Source: Catenulispora sp. GP43 (GTDB lineage: Bacteria; Actinomycetota; Actinomycetes; Streptomycetales; Catenulisporaceae). From it: DNA of 64,000 nucleotides. Below, in pieces: positions 34,001 through 44,084 of the stretch. The notes beneath the pieces were generated by a model. That model was not told the origin of the DNA, did not search any database, and saw only the letters and a list, made by a program, of their open reading frames with translations. How positions within the stretch are numbered: position 1 is the first letter of the stretch; each line of letters opens with the position of its first letter. Where the stretch lies: assembly GCF_041260665.1 (NCBI RefSeq), contig NZ_JBGCCT010000029.1:1-64000 (forward strand), given 5' to 3'. A program made the position numbers and the translations under genes.

Positions 34001-35599
34001 TCAGGCCAGCGAGACCAAGTCGAGGTACTGCTCGCTCCACAAGTCCTCGTCGCCGTCCGGCAGCAGGATCACCCGCTCCGGATTCAGCGCCTGCACCGCG
34101 CCCTCATCGTGGGTCACCATGATCACAGCGCCCTCATACGTCCCGAGCGCCCCGAGGATCTCCGCGCGCGAGGCCGGGTCCAGGTTGTTGGTGGGCTCGT
34201 CGAGCAGCAGCACGTTCGCCGTGGAGACGACCAGCGTGGCCAGCGCCAGACGCGTCTTCTCACCGCCGGAGAGCACACCGGCCGGCTTGTCGACGTCGTC
34301 GCCGGAGAACAGGAACGAGCCGAGGGTCTTGCGCACGTCGGCCAGGTCCAGGTCCGGCGCCGCGCTGCGCATGTTCTCCAGCACCGTGCGCTCCGGGTCG
34401 AGCGTCTCGTGCTCCTGCGCGTAGTAGCCGAGCTTGAGGCCGTGCCCCTGCTCGACCTGGCCGGTGTCCGCCTGCTCCACGCCGCCGAGCAGCCGCAGCA
34501 AAGTGGTCTTGCCGGCGCCGTTCAGGCCCAGGATGACGACCTTGGAACCGCGGTCCACCGCCAGGTCGACGTCGGTGAAGACCTCCAGCGAGCCGTACGA
34601 CTTGGACAGCCCGGTCGCCATGATCGGGGTCTTGCCGCACGGAGCCGGGGTCGGGAAGCGCAGCTTGGCGACCTTGTCCGCCTGCCGCACCTCCTCCAGC
34701 CCGGCCAGCATCCGGTTGGCGCGCCGGGCCATGTTCTGCGCGGCGACGGTCTTGGTGGCCGAGGCCCGCATCTTGTCGGCCTGCGCGTTGAGCACCGCGG
34801 CCTTCTTCTCCACGTTGGCGCGCTCGCGCTTGCGGCGGCGCTCGTCGTCCTCGCGCTGCTTGAGGTAGAGCTTCCAGCCCATGTTGTAGTAGTCGATGGT
34901 GGCCCGGTTGGCGTCCAGGTGGAACACCTTGTTCACCGACGCCTCGACCAGGTTCACGTCGTGGGAGATGACGATGAACCCGCCCTTGTAGGACTTCAGG
35001 AACTCGCGCAGCCAGACGATCGAGTCGGCGTCGAGGTGGTTGGTCGGCTCGTCCAGGAGCAGGACCTCGTTGTCGCCGAACAGGATCCGGGACAGCTCGA
35101 CGCGGCGGCGCTGGCCACCAGACAGGGTGTGCAGCGGCTGGCTCATGACCCGGTCGGGCAGACCGAGCGCGGAGGCGATGGTCGCGGCCTCGGACTCGGC
35201 GGCGTACCCGCCGGCGGCGACGAACTCGTCCTCCAGCCGCGTGTAGCGGCGCATCGCCTTCTCGTGGGTGGCCAGGTCGTCGGAGGCCATGCGCTTCTCG
35301 TTCTCGCGCATGCGGCGCATGATGTCGTCCAGCCCGCGGGCGGACAGGATGCGGTCGCGGGCGATGACGTCCATGTCGCCGGTGCGGGGGTCCTGCGGCA
35401 GATAGCCGACCTGGCCGGAGCGGTGGATGGTGCCGGCCGCCGGGATGGTCTCACCGGCCAGGGTCTTGGTGAGCGTGGTCTTGCCGGCGCCGTTGCGGCC
35501 GACCAGGCCGATGCGGTCGCCGGGACCCACTCGGAAGGAGGCCTTCTCGATCAGGATGCGGCTGCCGGCCCGGAGCTCGACGTCGGTTGCGGTGATCAC
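34001..35599 (-). CDS. ABC-F family ATPase
   Basis: A cytoplasmic protein of 532 residues with two nucleotide-binding domains and no membrane segment. The first ATPase has Walker A GRNGAGKTT and signature LSGGQRRR with LLLDEPTNHLD; the second has GLNGAGKTT, LSGGEKTR and LLLDEPTNNLD. The linker between them is the charged interdomain helix pair (REDDERRRKRERANVEKK). ABC-F proteins bind ribosomes, with roles in translation control or antibiotic protection. The GTG at 35599 gives the N-terminus ITATDVELRAG seen in relatives, and TAAAAT (35608-35613) eight bases before suggests leaderless transcription. Confidence 0.92.
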   Translation of the reverse strand: MITATDVELRAGSRILIEKASFRVGPGDRIGLVGRNGAGKTTLTKTLAGETIPAAGTIHRSGQVGYLPQDPRTGDMDVIARDRILSARGLDDIMRRMRENEKRMASDDLATHEKAMRRYTRLEDEFVAAGGYAAESEAATIASALGLPDRVMSQPLHTLSGGQRRRVELSRILFGDNEVLLLDEPTNHLDADSIVWLREFLKSYKGGFIVISHDVNLVEASVNKVFHLDANRATIDYYNMGWKLYLKQREDDERRRKRERANVEKKAAVLNAQADKMRASATKTVAAQNMARRANRMLAGLEEVRQADKVAKLRFPTPAPCGKTPIMATGLSKSYGSLEVFTDVDLAVDRGSKVVILGLNGAGKTTLLRLLGGVEQADTGQVEQGHGLKLGYYAQEHETLDPERTVLENMRSAAPDLDLADVRKTLGSFLFSGDDVDKPAGVLSGGEKTRLALATLVVSTANVLLLDEPTNNLDPASRAEILGALGTYEGAVIMVTHDEGAVQALNPERVILLPDGDEDLWSEQYLDLVSLA

Positions 35600-35607
35600 G
35601 TCGCACC

Positions 35608-35613
35608 ATTTTA
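35608..35613 (-). promoter_or_regulatory. Candidate -10 box of ABC-F gene
   Basis: TAAAAT on the minus strand is followed by eight bases and the GTG at 35599. It is one of the better -10 matches in the window and argues against the longer upstream start at 35623. Confidence 0.55.
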
Positions 35614-35690
35614 CGGTGCGCACGGCACCGCTCCGGAACGAGTTTTCGTGCTGGTACGCCCCACATCGCCCGCAGCACGGGCGATGTGAC

Positions 35691-36218
35691 TCAGATCGCC
35701 TGCAGACCGGCGATCAGACGGCTGCCCAGGCCCCGGTCCACCCGCTTGCTGTCCCGCCAGCACACCGCGAAGGACCGGCCGGCCCGCCACGAGCTCAACG
35801 CCGTGCGGGTGTAGCCGACCGTCGCCGAGGGCAGGTCGTCGACCGTGAACCAGCCGAGCTTCTCGCACTTGCCGGGCTCGGCGTTCACCGGGCCGCCGGA
35901 CCAGCGGCTGGCCGCGAAGAACAGCTGCATGCGGGGCTCGCCGTCGGCCTCGCGGTGGTGGACCGTCACCGCGTGCTCCAGGTCGGCCGGATCGATGCGC
36001 ACGCCGAGTTCCTCGCGCGCCTCGCGGACCAGAGCCTGCACAGCGTCCTCGCCGGGCTCGACGTGGCCGGCGGGCACGTGCCACCGTCCGGAACCCCACA
36101 CGGCCCCTCTGCGCAACCCCAGGAGCACGCGCTCGTCATCGGGCCGCTGCAGAATGAGGTGGACGGCGAGCATGCACGCCTCTCGGCCGCTGTCAGTCGC
36201 CTTCCGGATCCCGGACAC
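35691..36218 (-). CDS. NUDIX hydrolase
   Basis: A 175-residue NUDIX protein with the complete box at about residues 51-73 (GHVEPGEDAVQALVREAREELGV), which binds the metal for pyrophosphate hydrolysis of nucleoside-diphosphate derivatives. The substrate is not predictable. The GTG at 36218 has AAAGGGGGAG just upstream. An ATG at 36173 would give a shorter version starting at MLAVHLILQR. A GTTAC-TT-GTAAC inverted repeat lies upstream at 36254-36265. The gene is separated from the suf operon by a strong terminator. Confidence 0.87.
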   Translation of the reverse strand: MSGIRKATDSGREACMLAVHLILQRPDDERVLLGLRRGAVWGSGRWHVPAGHVEPGEDAVQALVREAREELGVRIDPADLEHAVTVHHREADGEPRMQLFFAASRWSGGPVNAEPGKCEKLGWFTVDDLPSATVGYTRTALSSWRAGRSFAVCWRDSKRVDRGLGSRLIAGLQAI

Positions 36219-36350
36219 AGGCTCCCCCTTTGTACGCGGGTCTTGACCATCCCGTTACTTGTAACAGGTACCAACCTACCCACACGTACCGTCGTTTACG
36301 CAAGACTTCCGCGCCTGCGAATGCACATGCATCTGACGAGTGCGCACACG

Positions 36351-36384
36351 AAAACGCCCGATCCGTAACGGATCGGGCGTTTTT
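36351..36384. terminator. Strong intrinsic terminator of suf operon
   Basis: The arms AAAACGCCCGATCCGT and ACGGATCGGGCGTTTT are perfectly complementary over 16 bp, with A-run and T-run ends. It works in either direction and lies 12 bases after the sufT stop. It is the clearest textbook terminator in the window. Confidence 0.9.
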
Positions 36385-36395
36385 CGAATCAGTAC

Positions 36396-36719
36396 TCAGA
36401 CATTGAATCCGAGGGCGCGCAGCTGCTCCCGGCCGTCGTCGGTGATCTTGTCCGGACCCCACGGCGGCATCCAGACCCAGTTCACCCGGAAGTCGGCGAC
36501 CAGGCCGTCCAGGGCCATGCGCATCTGGTCCTCGATGACGTCCTGCAGCGGACAGGCCGCCGATGTCAGGGTCATGTCGACGACGGCGATGTTCGCGTCG
36601 TCCACCGTCAGGCCGTACACCAGGCCCAGATCAACGACGTTGATCCCGAGCTCGGGGTCGACCACGTCGCGCAGCGCCTCGGTGACGTCCTCGATCGGCG
36701 CCAGTTCGGTCGTAGTCAT
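36396..36719 (-). CDS. sufT: SufT/MIP18-type Fe-S assembly factor (DUF59)
   Basis: A 107-residue DUF59 protein that helps mature Fe-S proteins. The family signature is DPELGINVVDLGLVY, and the conserved cysteine is in TSAACPLQD. It is the last gene of the suf operon and overlaps sufU by four bases (ATGA). It is followed by a strong terminator. Similar DUF59 proteins also occur in phenylacetate oxygenase clusters, but the location here fixes the Fe-S role. Confidence 0.92.
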   Translation of the reverse strand: MTTTELAPIEDVTEALRDVVDPELGINVVDLGLVYGLTVDDANIAVVDMTLTSAACPLQDVIEDQMRMALDGLVADFRVNWVWMPPWGPDKITDDGREQLRALGFNV

Positions 36720-37204
36720 GCCTTCACACCCTTGCCTTCGAATTCAACACTGCCGTCAGCTTCGAGCGCCTGCGCGGTCGCGTCCTTCCACGCCATCCAC
36801 GACAGCAGCGCGCACTTCACACGCCCGGGGTACTTGGCGACGCCGGCGAACGCCACGGCGTCCTCCAGCACCTCCTCGTGCTCCTCGGCGAACTCCGGGC
36901 CGTCCAGCTTGGCCTGCATCAGTTGCAGGAAGGTCTCCTGCACCTCGCGCGCCTGCTCCACCGACTTGCCGATGAGCAGGTCCGCCATGACCGACGCCGA
37001 GGCCTGGCTGATCGAGCAGCCCTGGGACTCGTAGGAGATGTCGCTGATCACGTCGCCCTTGAGGTCGACGCGCATGGTCACCTCGTCACCGCACGTCGGG
37101 TTCACGTGGTGCACCTGGGTCGCGTACGGCTCGCGCAGACCCTTGTGGTGCGGGTGGCGGTAGTGGTCCAGGATGATCTCCTGGTACATCGATTCCAGCT
37201 GCAT
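36716..37204 (-). CDS. sufU: SufU sulfur-transfer protein
   Basis: A zinc-dependent sulfurtransferase that accepts persulfide sulfur from SufS. The 162-residue protein has the three cysteines and the aspartate of the zinc site (about C38, D40, C63 and C131), in NPTCGDE, SQGCSIS and VKCALLSW. The 18-21-residue insertion that separates SufU from IscU is present. It follows sufS by 21 bases and overlaps sufT. Confidence 0.94.
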   Translation of the reverse strand: MQLESMYQEIILDHYRHPHHKGLREPYATQVHHVNPTCGDEVTMRVDLKGDVISDISYESQGCSISQASASVMADLLIGKSVEQAREVQETFLQLMQAKLDGPEFAEEHEEVLEDAVAFAGVAKYPGRVKCALLSWMAWKDATAQALEADGSVEFEGKGVKA

Positions 37205-37225
37205 CTCCTGCTCCTCCTACGGCTT

Positions 37226-38482
37226 TCAGACTCCGAAGAACCGCTTGACCTCGTCCAGGCCCTCCACGAGGGCGTCGACCTCGGCCGGCGTGGAGTACAG
37301 ATAGAACGACGCTCGCGTGGTCGCGGGAATTCCGAACCGCACGCACACCGGACGCGCGCAGTGGTGGCCGACGCGCACCGCGATGCCGTGCTCGTCGAGG
37401 ACCTGGCCCACGTCGTGCGGGTGGATGTCGCCGAGCGTGAACGAGATGGCCGCGCCGCGGTCCTCGTTGGTGGCCGGGCCGATGATCCGCAGACCCTCGA
37501 CCTCCTGCAGCCGCTTGAGCGCGTACTCGGTGATCGCGTGCTCGTGCGCCGCGACGTTCTCCATGCCGATGCCGGTGAGGTAGTCCACGGCGGTGCCCAG
37601 CGCGATCACCTCGGCGATCGGCGGGGTGCCGGCCTCGTACTTGTGCGGCAGGCCCGCGTACGTGGACTTCTCCATGGTGACCGTCTGGATCATCTCGCCG
37701 CCGCCGAGGAAGGGCGGCAGCTCCTCCAGCAGGTCCCGGCGGCCCCACAGCACGCCGACGCCGGTCGGGCCGAGCATCTTGTGGCCGGTGAAGGCGACGA
37801 AGTCGGCGCCCAGGGCCTGCACGTCCAGCGGCAGGTGCGGGGCGGACTGCGAGGCGTCCAGGACCACCAGCGCGCCGACCTCGTGCGCGCGCTTGACGAT
37901 GGTCTCGACCGGGTTGACCGTGCCCAGGATGTTGGAGATGTGGACCAGCGAGACCACCTTGGTGTGCTCGTTGATCAGTTCGTCCAGGTTCGACAGGTCC
38001 AGGCGGCCCTCGTCGGTGATCCCGAACCAGCGCAGCTTCGCGCCGAGCCGCTCGGCGGTCATCTGCCACGGCACGATGTTGGAGTGGTGCTCCATCTCCG
38101 AGATGACGATCTCGTCGCCGGGGCGGATGCCGTAGGGCTCGCCGGCCCAGCCGAGGACGTTGGCGACCAGGTTCAGCGCCTCGGAGGAGTTCTTGGTGAA
38201 CACGACCTCTTCGCGCGGGGCGTTGATGAACGCGGCCACCTTGTCGCGGGCGCCCTCGTACAGCGCCGTGGCCTCCTCGGCCAGCACGTGGATGCCGCGG
38301 TGCACGTTGGCGTTGTGCAGCGAGTAGTACTCGACGATGGTGTCGATCACCTGCTGCGGCGACTGCGAGGTCGCCGCGTTGTCCAGGTACACCAGCGGCT
38401 TGTCGCCGTGCACCAGGCGCTGCAGGATCGGGAAGTCCTTGCGGATGGCATCCGTGTCAAGGAACTGAGGGGTAATGCCCAT
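37226..38482 (-). CDS. sufS: SufS cysteine desulfurase
   Basis: A PLP enzyme (418 residues, group II) that takes sulfur from cysteine for Fe-S cluster assembly. The PLP lysine is in FTGHKMLGPTGVG, the active-site cysteine in RVGHHCARPV, and the N-terminal YLDNAATSQSP is typical. It lies five bases after sufC and works with SufU. ATG 38482 is supported by the conserved N-terminal region. Confidence 0.96.
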   Translation of the reverse strand: MGITPQFLDTDAIRKDFPILQRLVHGDKPLVYLDNAATSQSPQQVIDTIVEYYSLHNANVHRGIHVLAEEATALYEGARDKVAAFINAPREEVVFTKNSSEALNLVANVLGWAGEPYGIRPGDEIVISEMEHHSNIVPWQMTAERLGAKLRWFGITDEGRLDLSNLDELINEHTKVVSLVHISNILGTVNPVETIVKRAHEVGALVVLDASQSAPHLPLDVQALGADFVAFTGHKMLGPTGVGVLWGRRDLLEELPPFLGGGEMIQTVTMEKSTYAGLPHKYEAGTPPIAEVIALGTAVDYLTGIGMENVAAHEHAITEYALKRLQEVEGLRIIGPATNEDRGAAISFTLGDIHPHDVGQVLDEHGIAVRVGHHCARPVCVRFGIPATTRASFYLYSTPAEVDALVEGLDEVKRFFGV

Positions 38483-38487
38483 GAGGA

Positions 38488-39246
<759 letters not shown>

Positions 39247-39251
39247 GTCTG

Positions 39252-39578
39252 TTACGCCTCCTTCACGGCGACGTACAGATCATCGCCTTCGATCTTCACG
39301 GGGTACACCGGCACCGGCTCGGTGGCCGGCAGGCTGGAGGGCTTGCCGGTCTTCAGGTCGAACATCGAGCCGTGCAGCCAGCACTCGATCTCACAGTCCA
39401 CGACCTCGCCCTCGGACAGGGCGACGTTCGCGTGCGAGCACACGTCGTGGATCGCGTAGAACTCGCCCTCGTGCTGCACCACGGCCACCGGGGTGTCGCC
39501 GGCCACGACCGCCTTGGGCTGGTCCGGGGTCACCTCCGAGACGCCGCAGACGCGGATCCAGGTCTGGGTGTCGGTCAT
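39252..39578 (-). CDS. Rieske-type [2Fe-2S] ferredoxin within suf operon
   Basis: A 108-residue Rieske ferredoxin of the non-haem dioxygenase type. The ligands are Cys-His in DVCSHANVALSEG and Cys-His in CWLHGSMFD. Its place between sufD and sufC is common in actinobacteria. It may supply electrons during cluster assembly or act as a client, which is not settled. It overlaps the sufD stop by four bases (ATGA). Confidence 0.93.
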   Translation of the reverse strand: MTDTQTWIRVCGVSEVTPDQPKAVVAGDTPVAVVQHEGEFYAIHDVCSHANVALSEGEVVDCEIECWLHGSMFDLKTGKPSSLPATEPVPVYPVKIEGDDLYVAVKEA

Positions 39579-40798
39579 GCGACGGCTCCAGCGAGCTCTT
39601 CCTCCACCTTGGTCATCAGCCGCTCCTGGACGTCCGGGATGCCGATGCGGCCGATCACGTCGGCGAAGAAGCCGCGGACCACCAGACGGCGGGCCTCGTC
39701 CTCGCGGATGCCGCGGGCCTGCAGGTAGAACAGCTGCTCGTCGTCGAAGCGGCCGGTCGCGCTGGCGTGCCCGGCGCCGACGATCTCGCCGGTTTCAATC
39801 TCCAGGTTCGGCACCGAGTCCGCCCGCGCCCCGTCGGTCAGGACCAGGTTGCGGTTCAGCTCGTAGGTGTCGGTCTGCTCGGCCTCGGCGCGGATCAGGA
39901 CGTCGCCGACCCAGACCGTGTGCGCGTCCTGGCCCTGCAGCGCGCCCTTGTAGGTCACGCGCGACTTGCAGTGCGTGGCGCTGTGGTCGACCAGCAGGCG
40001 GGACTCCAGGTGCTGGCCGGCGTCGGCGAAGTACACGCCGAGCAGTTCGGCGTCGCCGCCGGGCGCGGTGTACACCACCTGCGGCGTGATCCGGACCAGG
40101 TCGCCGCCGAAGATGACGTTGATCGACTGGAAGCGCGCGTCGCGGCCCAGCTGGGACTGCTGCTGCGACAGGTGCACGGCGTCGTCGGCCCAGTCCTGCA
40201 GCGCGATGACGGTCAGGTCTGCGCTGTCGCCGACCAGGAACTGCACGTTCTCCGAGTACGTGGCGCTGCCCTGGTAGTCCAAGACCACGACGGCCTTCGC
40301 GAACGGCTTCACGTCCACCAGGACGTTCCCGAACACGGTCCCGCCGCTGCCGGTCAGCGTCACCCGCACCGGCTCGGAGACCTCAGCCTCCTGCGGGACG
40401 GTGATGACGGTGGCCTCGGTGAACCCGGCCCACGCCAGCGCCGAGGTGCGGTCCACCGGCGTGCCGGCCTTGCCCAGCCGGGCGTCGTCCCGGCCGACGG
40501 TCTCCACCGAGACCGGCTCGGGGGCGGCGACCTCGACGGCCACCTTGCCGTCGGCGGCCGGCGACTCGTGCAGCCCGCGCAGGCGTTTGAGCGGCGTGAA
40601 ACGCCAGTCCTCCTCGCGGCCGGTCAGCACCGGGAAGTCCGCGGGGTCGAAGGACTTGTGGCGCTCGATGCGCGCGTCGGTCGGCTGGCTCACCGCACGG
40701 CCGGTGCCCGGCCCGGCCAGGCGGTTGCCCGCGCCGGGCTCGTTCACGGTGACGGCGGCGGCCGTGACGGCGCCCACCTGGTTCTGCGGATCAGACAT
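39575..40798 (-). CDS. sufD: SufD subunit of Fe-S scaffold
   Basis: SufD (407 residues) pairs with SufB in the SufBC2D scaffold. The C-terminal beta-helix core is recognisable, with GAGHASATGRFDDEQLFYLQARGI and EARRLVVRGFFADVI near the end. The N-terminal 100 residues are variable. It follows sufB and overlaps the ferredoxin gene. Confidence 0.94.
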   Translation of the reverse strand: MSDPQNQVGAVTAAAVTVNEPGAGNRLAGPGTGRAVSQPTDARIERHKSFDPADFPVLTGREEDWRFTPLKRLRGLHESPAADGKVAVEVAAPEPVSVETVGRDDARLGKAGTPVDRTSALAWAGFTEATVITVPQEAEVSEPVRVTLTGSGGTVFGNVLVDVKPFAKAVVVLDYQGSATYSENVQFLVGDSADLTVIALQDWADDAVHLSQQQSQLGRDARFQSINVIFGGDLVRITPQVVYTAPGGDAELLGVYFADAGQHLESRLLVDHSATHCKSRVTYKGALQGQDAHTVWVGDVLIRAEAEQTDTYELNRNLVLTDGARADSVPNLEIETGEIVGAGHASATGRFDDEQLFYLQARGIREDEARRLVVRGFFADVIGRIGIPDVQERLMTKVEEELAGAVA

Positions 40799-40862
40799 CG
40801 ATGTCCCGTACTCGTGACTAGTGGTTCGGTTCGTAAGGGGTCTGTGCCGGCTCTGGGCGGCG

Positions 40863-42275
40863 TCAGCCGACCGAGCCCTCCATCTGCAGCTCGATCAGCC
40901 GGTTGAGCTCCAGCGCGTACTCCATCGGCAGCTCGCGGGCGATCGGCTCGACGAAGCCGCGCACGATCATCGCCATCGCCTCGTCCTCGGTCATGCCGCG
41001 GCTCATCAGGTAGAACAGCTGGTCCTCGCTGACCTTGGAGACGGTCGCCTCGTGGCCCATGGACACGTCGTCCTCGCGGACGTCCACGTAGGGGTAGGTG
41101 TCCGAGCGGGAGATGGTGTCGACCAGCAGCGCGTCGCACTTCACGGTGGACTTGCTGTGGTGCGCGCCCTCCTGCACCTGGACCAGGCCGCGGTAGGAGG
41201 TGCGGCCGCCGCCGCGGGCCACCGACTTGGAGATGATCGTCGAGGAGGTGTGGGGAGCCGCGTGCACCATCTTGGCGCCGGCGTCCTGGTGCTGGCCTTC
41301 GCCGGCGAAGGCGACGGACAGCGTCTCGCCCTTGGCGTGCTCGCCGAGCAGCCACACGGCCGGGTACTTCATCGTGACCTTGGAGCCGATGTTGCCGTCG
41401 ATCCACTCCATGGTGGCGCCGGCCTGGGCGGCGGCGCGCTTGGTCACCAGGTTGTAGACGTTGTTCGACCAGTTCTGGATGGTGGTGTAGCGCACGCGGG
41501 CGTTCTTCTTCACCACGATCTCCACGACCGCCGAGTGCAGCGAGTCCGAGGAGTAGATCGGCGCGGTGCAGCCCTCGACGTAGTGGACGTAGGAGTCCTC
41601 GTCGGCGATGATCAGCGTCCGCTCGAACTGGCCCATGTTCTCGGTGTTGATGCGGAAGTAGGCCTGCAGCGGGATCTGGACGTGCACGCCCTTGGGGACG
41701 TAGATGAAGGACCCGCCGGACCACACCGCGGTGTTCAGCGCGGAGAACTTGTTGTCGCCGGTGGGGATCACCGTCGCGAAGTGCTCCCGGAACAGCTCCG
41801 GGTACTCCTTCAGAGCGGTGTCGGTGTCCAGGAAGATGACACCCTGCTCCTCCAGCTCCTTGTTGATCTGGTGGTAGACGACCTCGGACTCGTACTGCGC
41901 CGCGACACCGGCGATCAGCCGCTGCTTCTCGGCCTCCGGGATGCCCAGCTTGTCGTAGGTGTTCTTGATGTCCGCCGGCAGGTCGTCCCAGGACTCGGCC
42001 TGCTTCTCGGTGGAGCGCACGAAGTACTTGATGTTGTCGAAGTCGATCCCGCCGAGGTCCGCGCCCCACACCGGCATCGGCTTCTTCTCGAACAGCCGCA
42101 GGCCCCGCAGCCGCATGTCGAGCATCCACTGCGGCTCGTTCTTCTTCGCGGAGATGTCGCGGACGACGTCCTCGTTCAGGCCGCGGCGCGCCGAGGATCC
42201 GGCGACGTCGGAGTCGGCCCAGCCGTACTCGTAGGTGCCAAGGCCTTCGAGCTGCTCATGCGAGGTGGTGGTCAT
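40863..42275 (-). CDS. sufB: SufB scaffold protein
   Basis: SufB (470 residues) is the scaffold on which clusters form. Conserved segments include [27 protein letters not shown] and [21 protein letters not shown]. The ATG at 42275 has GGAGGG eight bases upstream and overlaps the sufR stop (ATGA), so it is coupled to its regulator. The frame is open well upstream, but that extension crosses sufR and is not coding. The gap of 64 bases to sufD is the widest within the operon. Confidence 0.97.
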   Translation of the reverse strand: MTTTSHEQLEGLGTYEYGWADSDVAGSSARRGLNEDVVRDISAKKNEPQWMLDMRLRGLRLFEKKPMPVWGADLGGIDFDNIKYFVRSTEKQAESWDDLPADIKNTYDKLGIPEAEKQRLIAGVAAQYESEVVYHQINKELEEQGVIFLDTDTALKEYPELFREHFATVIPTGDNKFSALNTAVWSGGSFIYVPKGVHVQIPLQAYFRINTENMGQFERTLIIADEDSYVHYVEGCTAPIYSSDSLHSAVVEIVVKKNARVRYTTIQNWSNNVYNLVTKRAAAQAGATMEWIDGNIGSKVTMKYPAVWLLGEHAKGETLSVAFAGEGQHQDAGAKMVHAAPHTSSTIISKSVARGGGRTSYRGLVQVQEGAHHSKSTVKCDALLVDTISRSDTYPYVDVREDDVSMGHEATVSKVSEDQLFYLMSRGMTEDEAMAMIVRGFVEPIARELPMEYALELNRLIELQMEGSVG

Positions 42276-43024
42276 AGCGCGTTCCCTCCGGAAACCTCGT
42301 TGCTCTTGCTGCTCCCGGTGGCTGTAGCGGTCATCGGGATAAAGGTGGTGCACACGCCGTCGCCGTGGGCGATGGTCGCGAGTCTTTGGACGTGGGTCCC
42401 CAGCAGCTCCGCGAAGGCCTCGGTCTCGGCCTCGCACAACTGCGGGAACTGCTCGGCGACATGGGCCACCGGGCAGTGGTGCTGGCACAGCTGCTCGCCG
42501 GCGGCTGGCGCCTTGCCGGTCTCGCGCAGTCCGGCGGCGTAGCCGTCCTCGGTGAGGAGCTTGGCCAGCAGCGCGGGACGCTCCTGCTCGGGCACGGAGT
42601 CCATCCGCTCCCGGAACCGGTCGGCCAGCTCCGCGACGCGCTTGCGCGCGAACGCCTCGACCGCCGCCGGCCCCGCACTGTCGGCGAGGAACTTCAGCGC
42701 GTCGACGGCCAGCTGGTCGTACGCCTGGTAGAAGACCCCGCGGCCGCGGTCGGTGAGCGCGAAGACCTTGGCCGGACGGCCCCGGCCCCGCTGCCCGTAC
42801 GTCCGCTGCTGCCGCGCCTCGACCAGGTCCTCGGCGAGCAGCGCATCCAGGTGACGCCGCACACCGGCGGGCGTCATCTTCAGCCGCTTGCCGAGATCCA
42901 CCGCGGTCGAGGGGCCGTTGGCCAGGATGCTCCGCGCGACCCGGTTGCGCGTGCCGACGTGCACGTCGGAGGTGTCGTCGGCGGACGACGACGTACTCAC
43001 GATCGGGCTCGGCACACTTTCCAC
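42272..43024 (-). CDS. sufR: SufR Fe-S-responsive repressor of suf operon
   Basis: A 250-residue winged-helix regulator that senses an Fe-S cluster. The DNA-binding part is about residues 25-95 ([34 protein letters not shown]). Cluster-ligand cysteines are C180, C184 and C197 (CQHHC then QLC), with C225 further on. It leads the operon. The GTG at 43024 lies inside an inverted repeat, so later GTG codons (43015 or 43000) are possible true starts. Both would keep the entire DNA-binding domain. Confidence 0.93.
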   Translation of the reverse strand: MESVPSPIVSTSSSADDTSDVHVGTRNRVARSILANGPSTAVDLGKRLKMTPAGVRRHLDALLAEDLVEARQQRTYGQRGRGRPAKVFALTDRGRGVFYQAYDQLAVDALKFLADSAGPAAVEAFARKRVAELADRFRERMDSVPEQERPALLAKLLTEDGYAAGLRETGKAPAAGEQLCQHHCPVAHVAEQFPQLCEAETEAFAELLGTHVQRLATIAHGDGVCTTFIPMTATATGSSKSNEVSGGNAL

Positions 43025-43038
43025 AACACCAGTGTGCC
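43011..43038. promoter_or_regulatory. SufR operator candidate overlapping sufR start
   Basis: GGCACACT (43011-43018) and AGTGTGCC (43031-43038) are perfect 8-bp inverted arms. On the minus strand, 43035-43021 reads ACACT-GGTGT-TGTGG, close to the ACACT-N5-TGTGA motif I recall for mycobacterial SufR. Confidence 0.6.
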
Positions 43039-43099
43039 TTTATTCGTTCCCCGGCACCAAGTAAGGGAGACCTAATAAGTCACGGGGATGTGACGTAAT

Positions 43100-43813
43100 T
43101 CACGCCGCCCCGCGCGCCGCCTGCATCCCGGTGATCCCCGCGATCATCCGCGCCATCAGAAGCGCGCCCAGCCCCAGGCACGACGCGCTGACGACGGTCC
43201 CGTCCAGGAAGAATCCGGCCTGCTGGGTCACCACGATAGACCCGTCCGCCGCCGTGCCGTGCACGGTGAAGGTGCGGTAACCGGTCAGCCAGGCCAGGCT
43301 CCAACAGGTCCACCACCCGGCGGCCACCCGGGCGACGCCGGCCCGCCCGCCCGGCTCGGCGCCGGAGGCCCTCCAGACGTCCCGCATGATCTGCACCGGG
43401 AACCAGAAGTTGACCACCGGGGTGAACCAGGCACCTATCGTCCACCCCTGCGCGCGGGTCTGCGGACCCCACAACCCGGCATTCTTGCGGACCCGGAAGA
43501 ACCAGACGAGGAACACCGGCGCGATCCCCACGAAGAGCAGCAGGTTCACCGCGATCAGCGCAGCCGCCGGCCCACCGGCCAGGGTGACCACGAACTGCGC
43601 CGCCTCCCCCACCGCCAAGACCGAGAGCAGGACGGTCAGGGCTTTGCCGAGACCCGCGACCGCCGACAGCCGCGGAACGGGCGCGGCGTAGCCGGGATGC
43701 GCGGCGGACGGCATGAGCCGCTCGCCGCACCGGTAGCAGTCGACCGCGCCTGGCTCGGCGGGCTTTGCGCAGGTCGGGCAGTCCATGGGCTTGGTGACTC
43801 CGCAGCTGGGCAC
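43100..43813 (-). CDS. DUF4328 membrane protein with N-terminal zinc ribbon
   Basis: A 237-residue protein: a CxxC...CxxC zinc ribbon at the start (CPTCAKP and CYRCGERL) followed by about four to five hydrophobic segments of the DUF4328 type (LLFVGIAPVFLVWFFRVRKNAGLWGPQ, then GWTIGAWFTPVVNFWFPVQIMRDVW). The function is unknown. The start may be GTG 43813 or ATG 43786. A TAAGAT sequence lies about 18 bases before the GTG on the minus strand. It follows sufR on the same strand's upstream side but is not part of the operon. Confidence 0.8.
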   Translation of the reverse strand: MPSCGVTKPMDCPTCAKPAEPGAVDCYRCGERLMPSAAHPGYAAPVPRLSAVAGLGKALTVLLSVLAVGEAAQFVVTLAGGPAAALIAVNLLLFVGIAPVFLVWFFRVRKNAGLWGPQTRAQGWTIGAWFTPVVNFWFPVQIMRDVWRASGAEPGGRAGVARVAAGWWTCWSLAWLTGYRTFTVHGTAADGSIVVTQQAGFFLDGTVVSASCLGLGALLMARMIAGITGMQAARGAA

Positions 43814-44084
43814 TGATAAGGGCGCTGAATCTTAGAGCCGCGCAGAACTGCTTGTCGACGCATATCCCGGCTTGGAGTCCGACGAGTCGTCGACGTTCCA
43901 CATCCACAGGTTGCCGTCGCCGCACGACCGTGACGATGTCCAGCACCGCGCCCTGCTCGCCGGGCACATCAGGCCCGGGCAGCATGTCCACAACGATCCC
44001 GGAGTGTCCGGGCAGCCGCGGTACACCCGGTGAAGCTCTGCCCGCGATACCGCTCCGACCACGGACCGACGGGGAACCCCAGGG
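43814..44084 (-). pseudogene. Possible decayed gene fragment
   Basis: Minus-strand translation gives protein-like pieces in two frames: RLPGHSGIVVDMLPGPDVPG in one, then GDGNLWMWNVDDSSDSKPGY in another, ending at a stop near 43832. A single frameshift would join them. The first piece is reminiscent of SMI1/KNR4-type proteins, but weakly. No start or full domain is present, so this may be chance. Confidence 0.25.
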
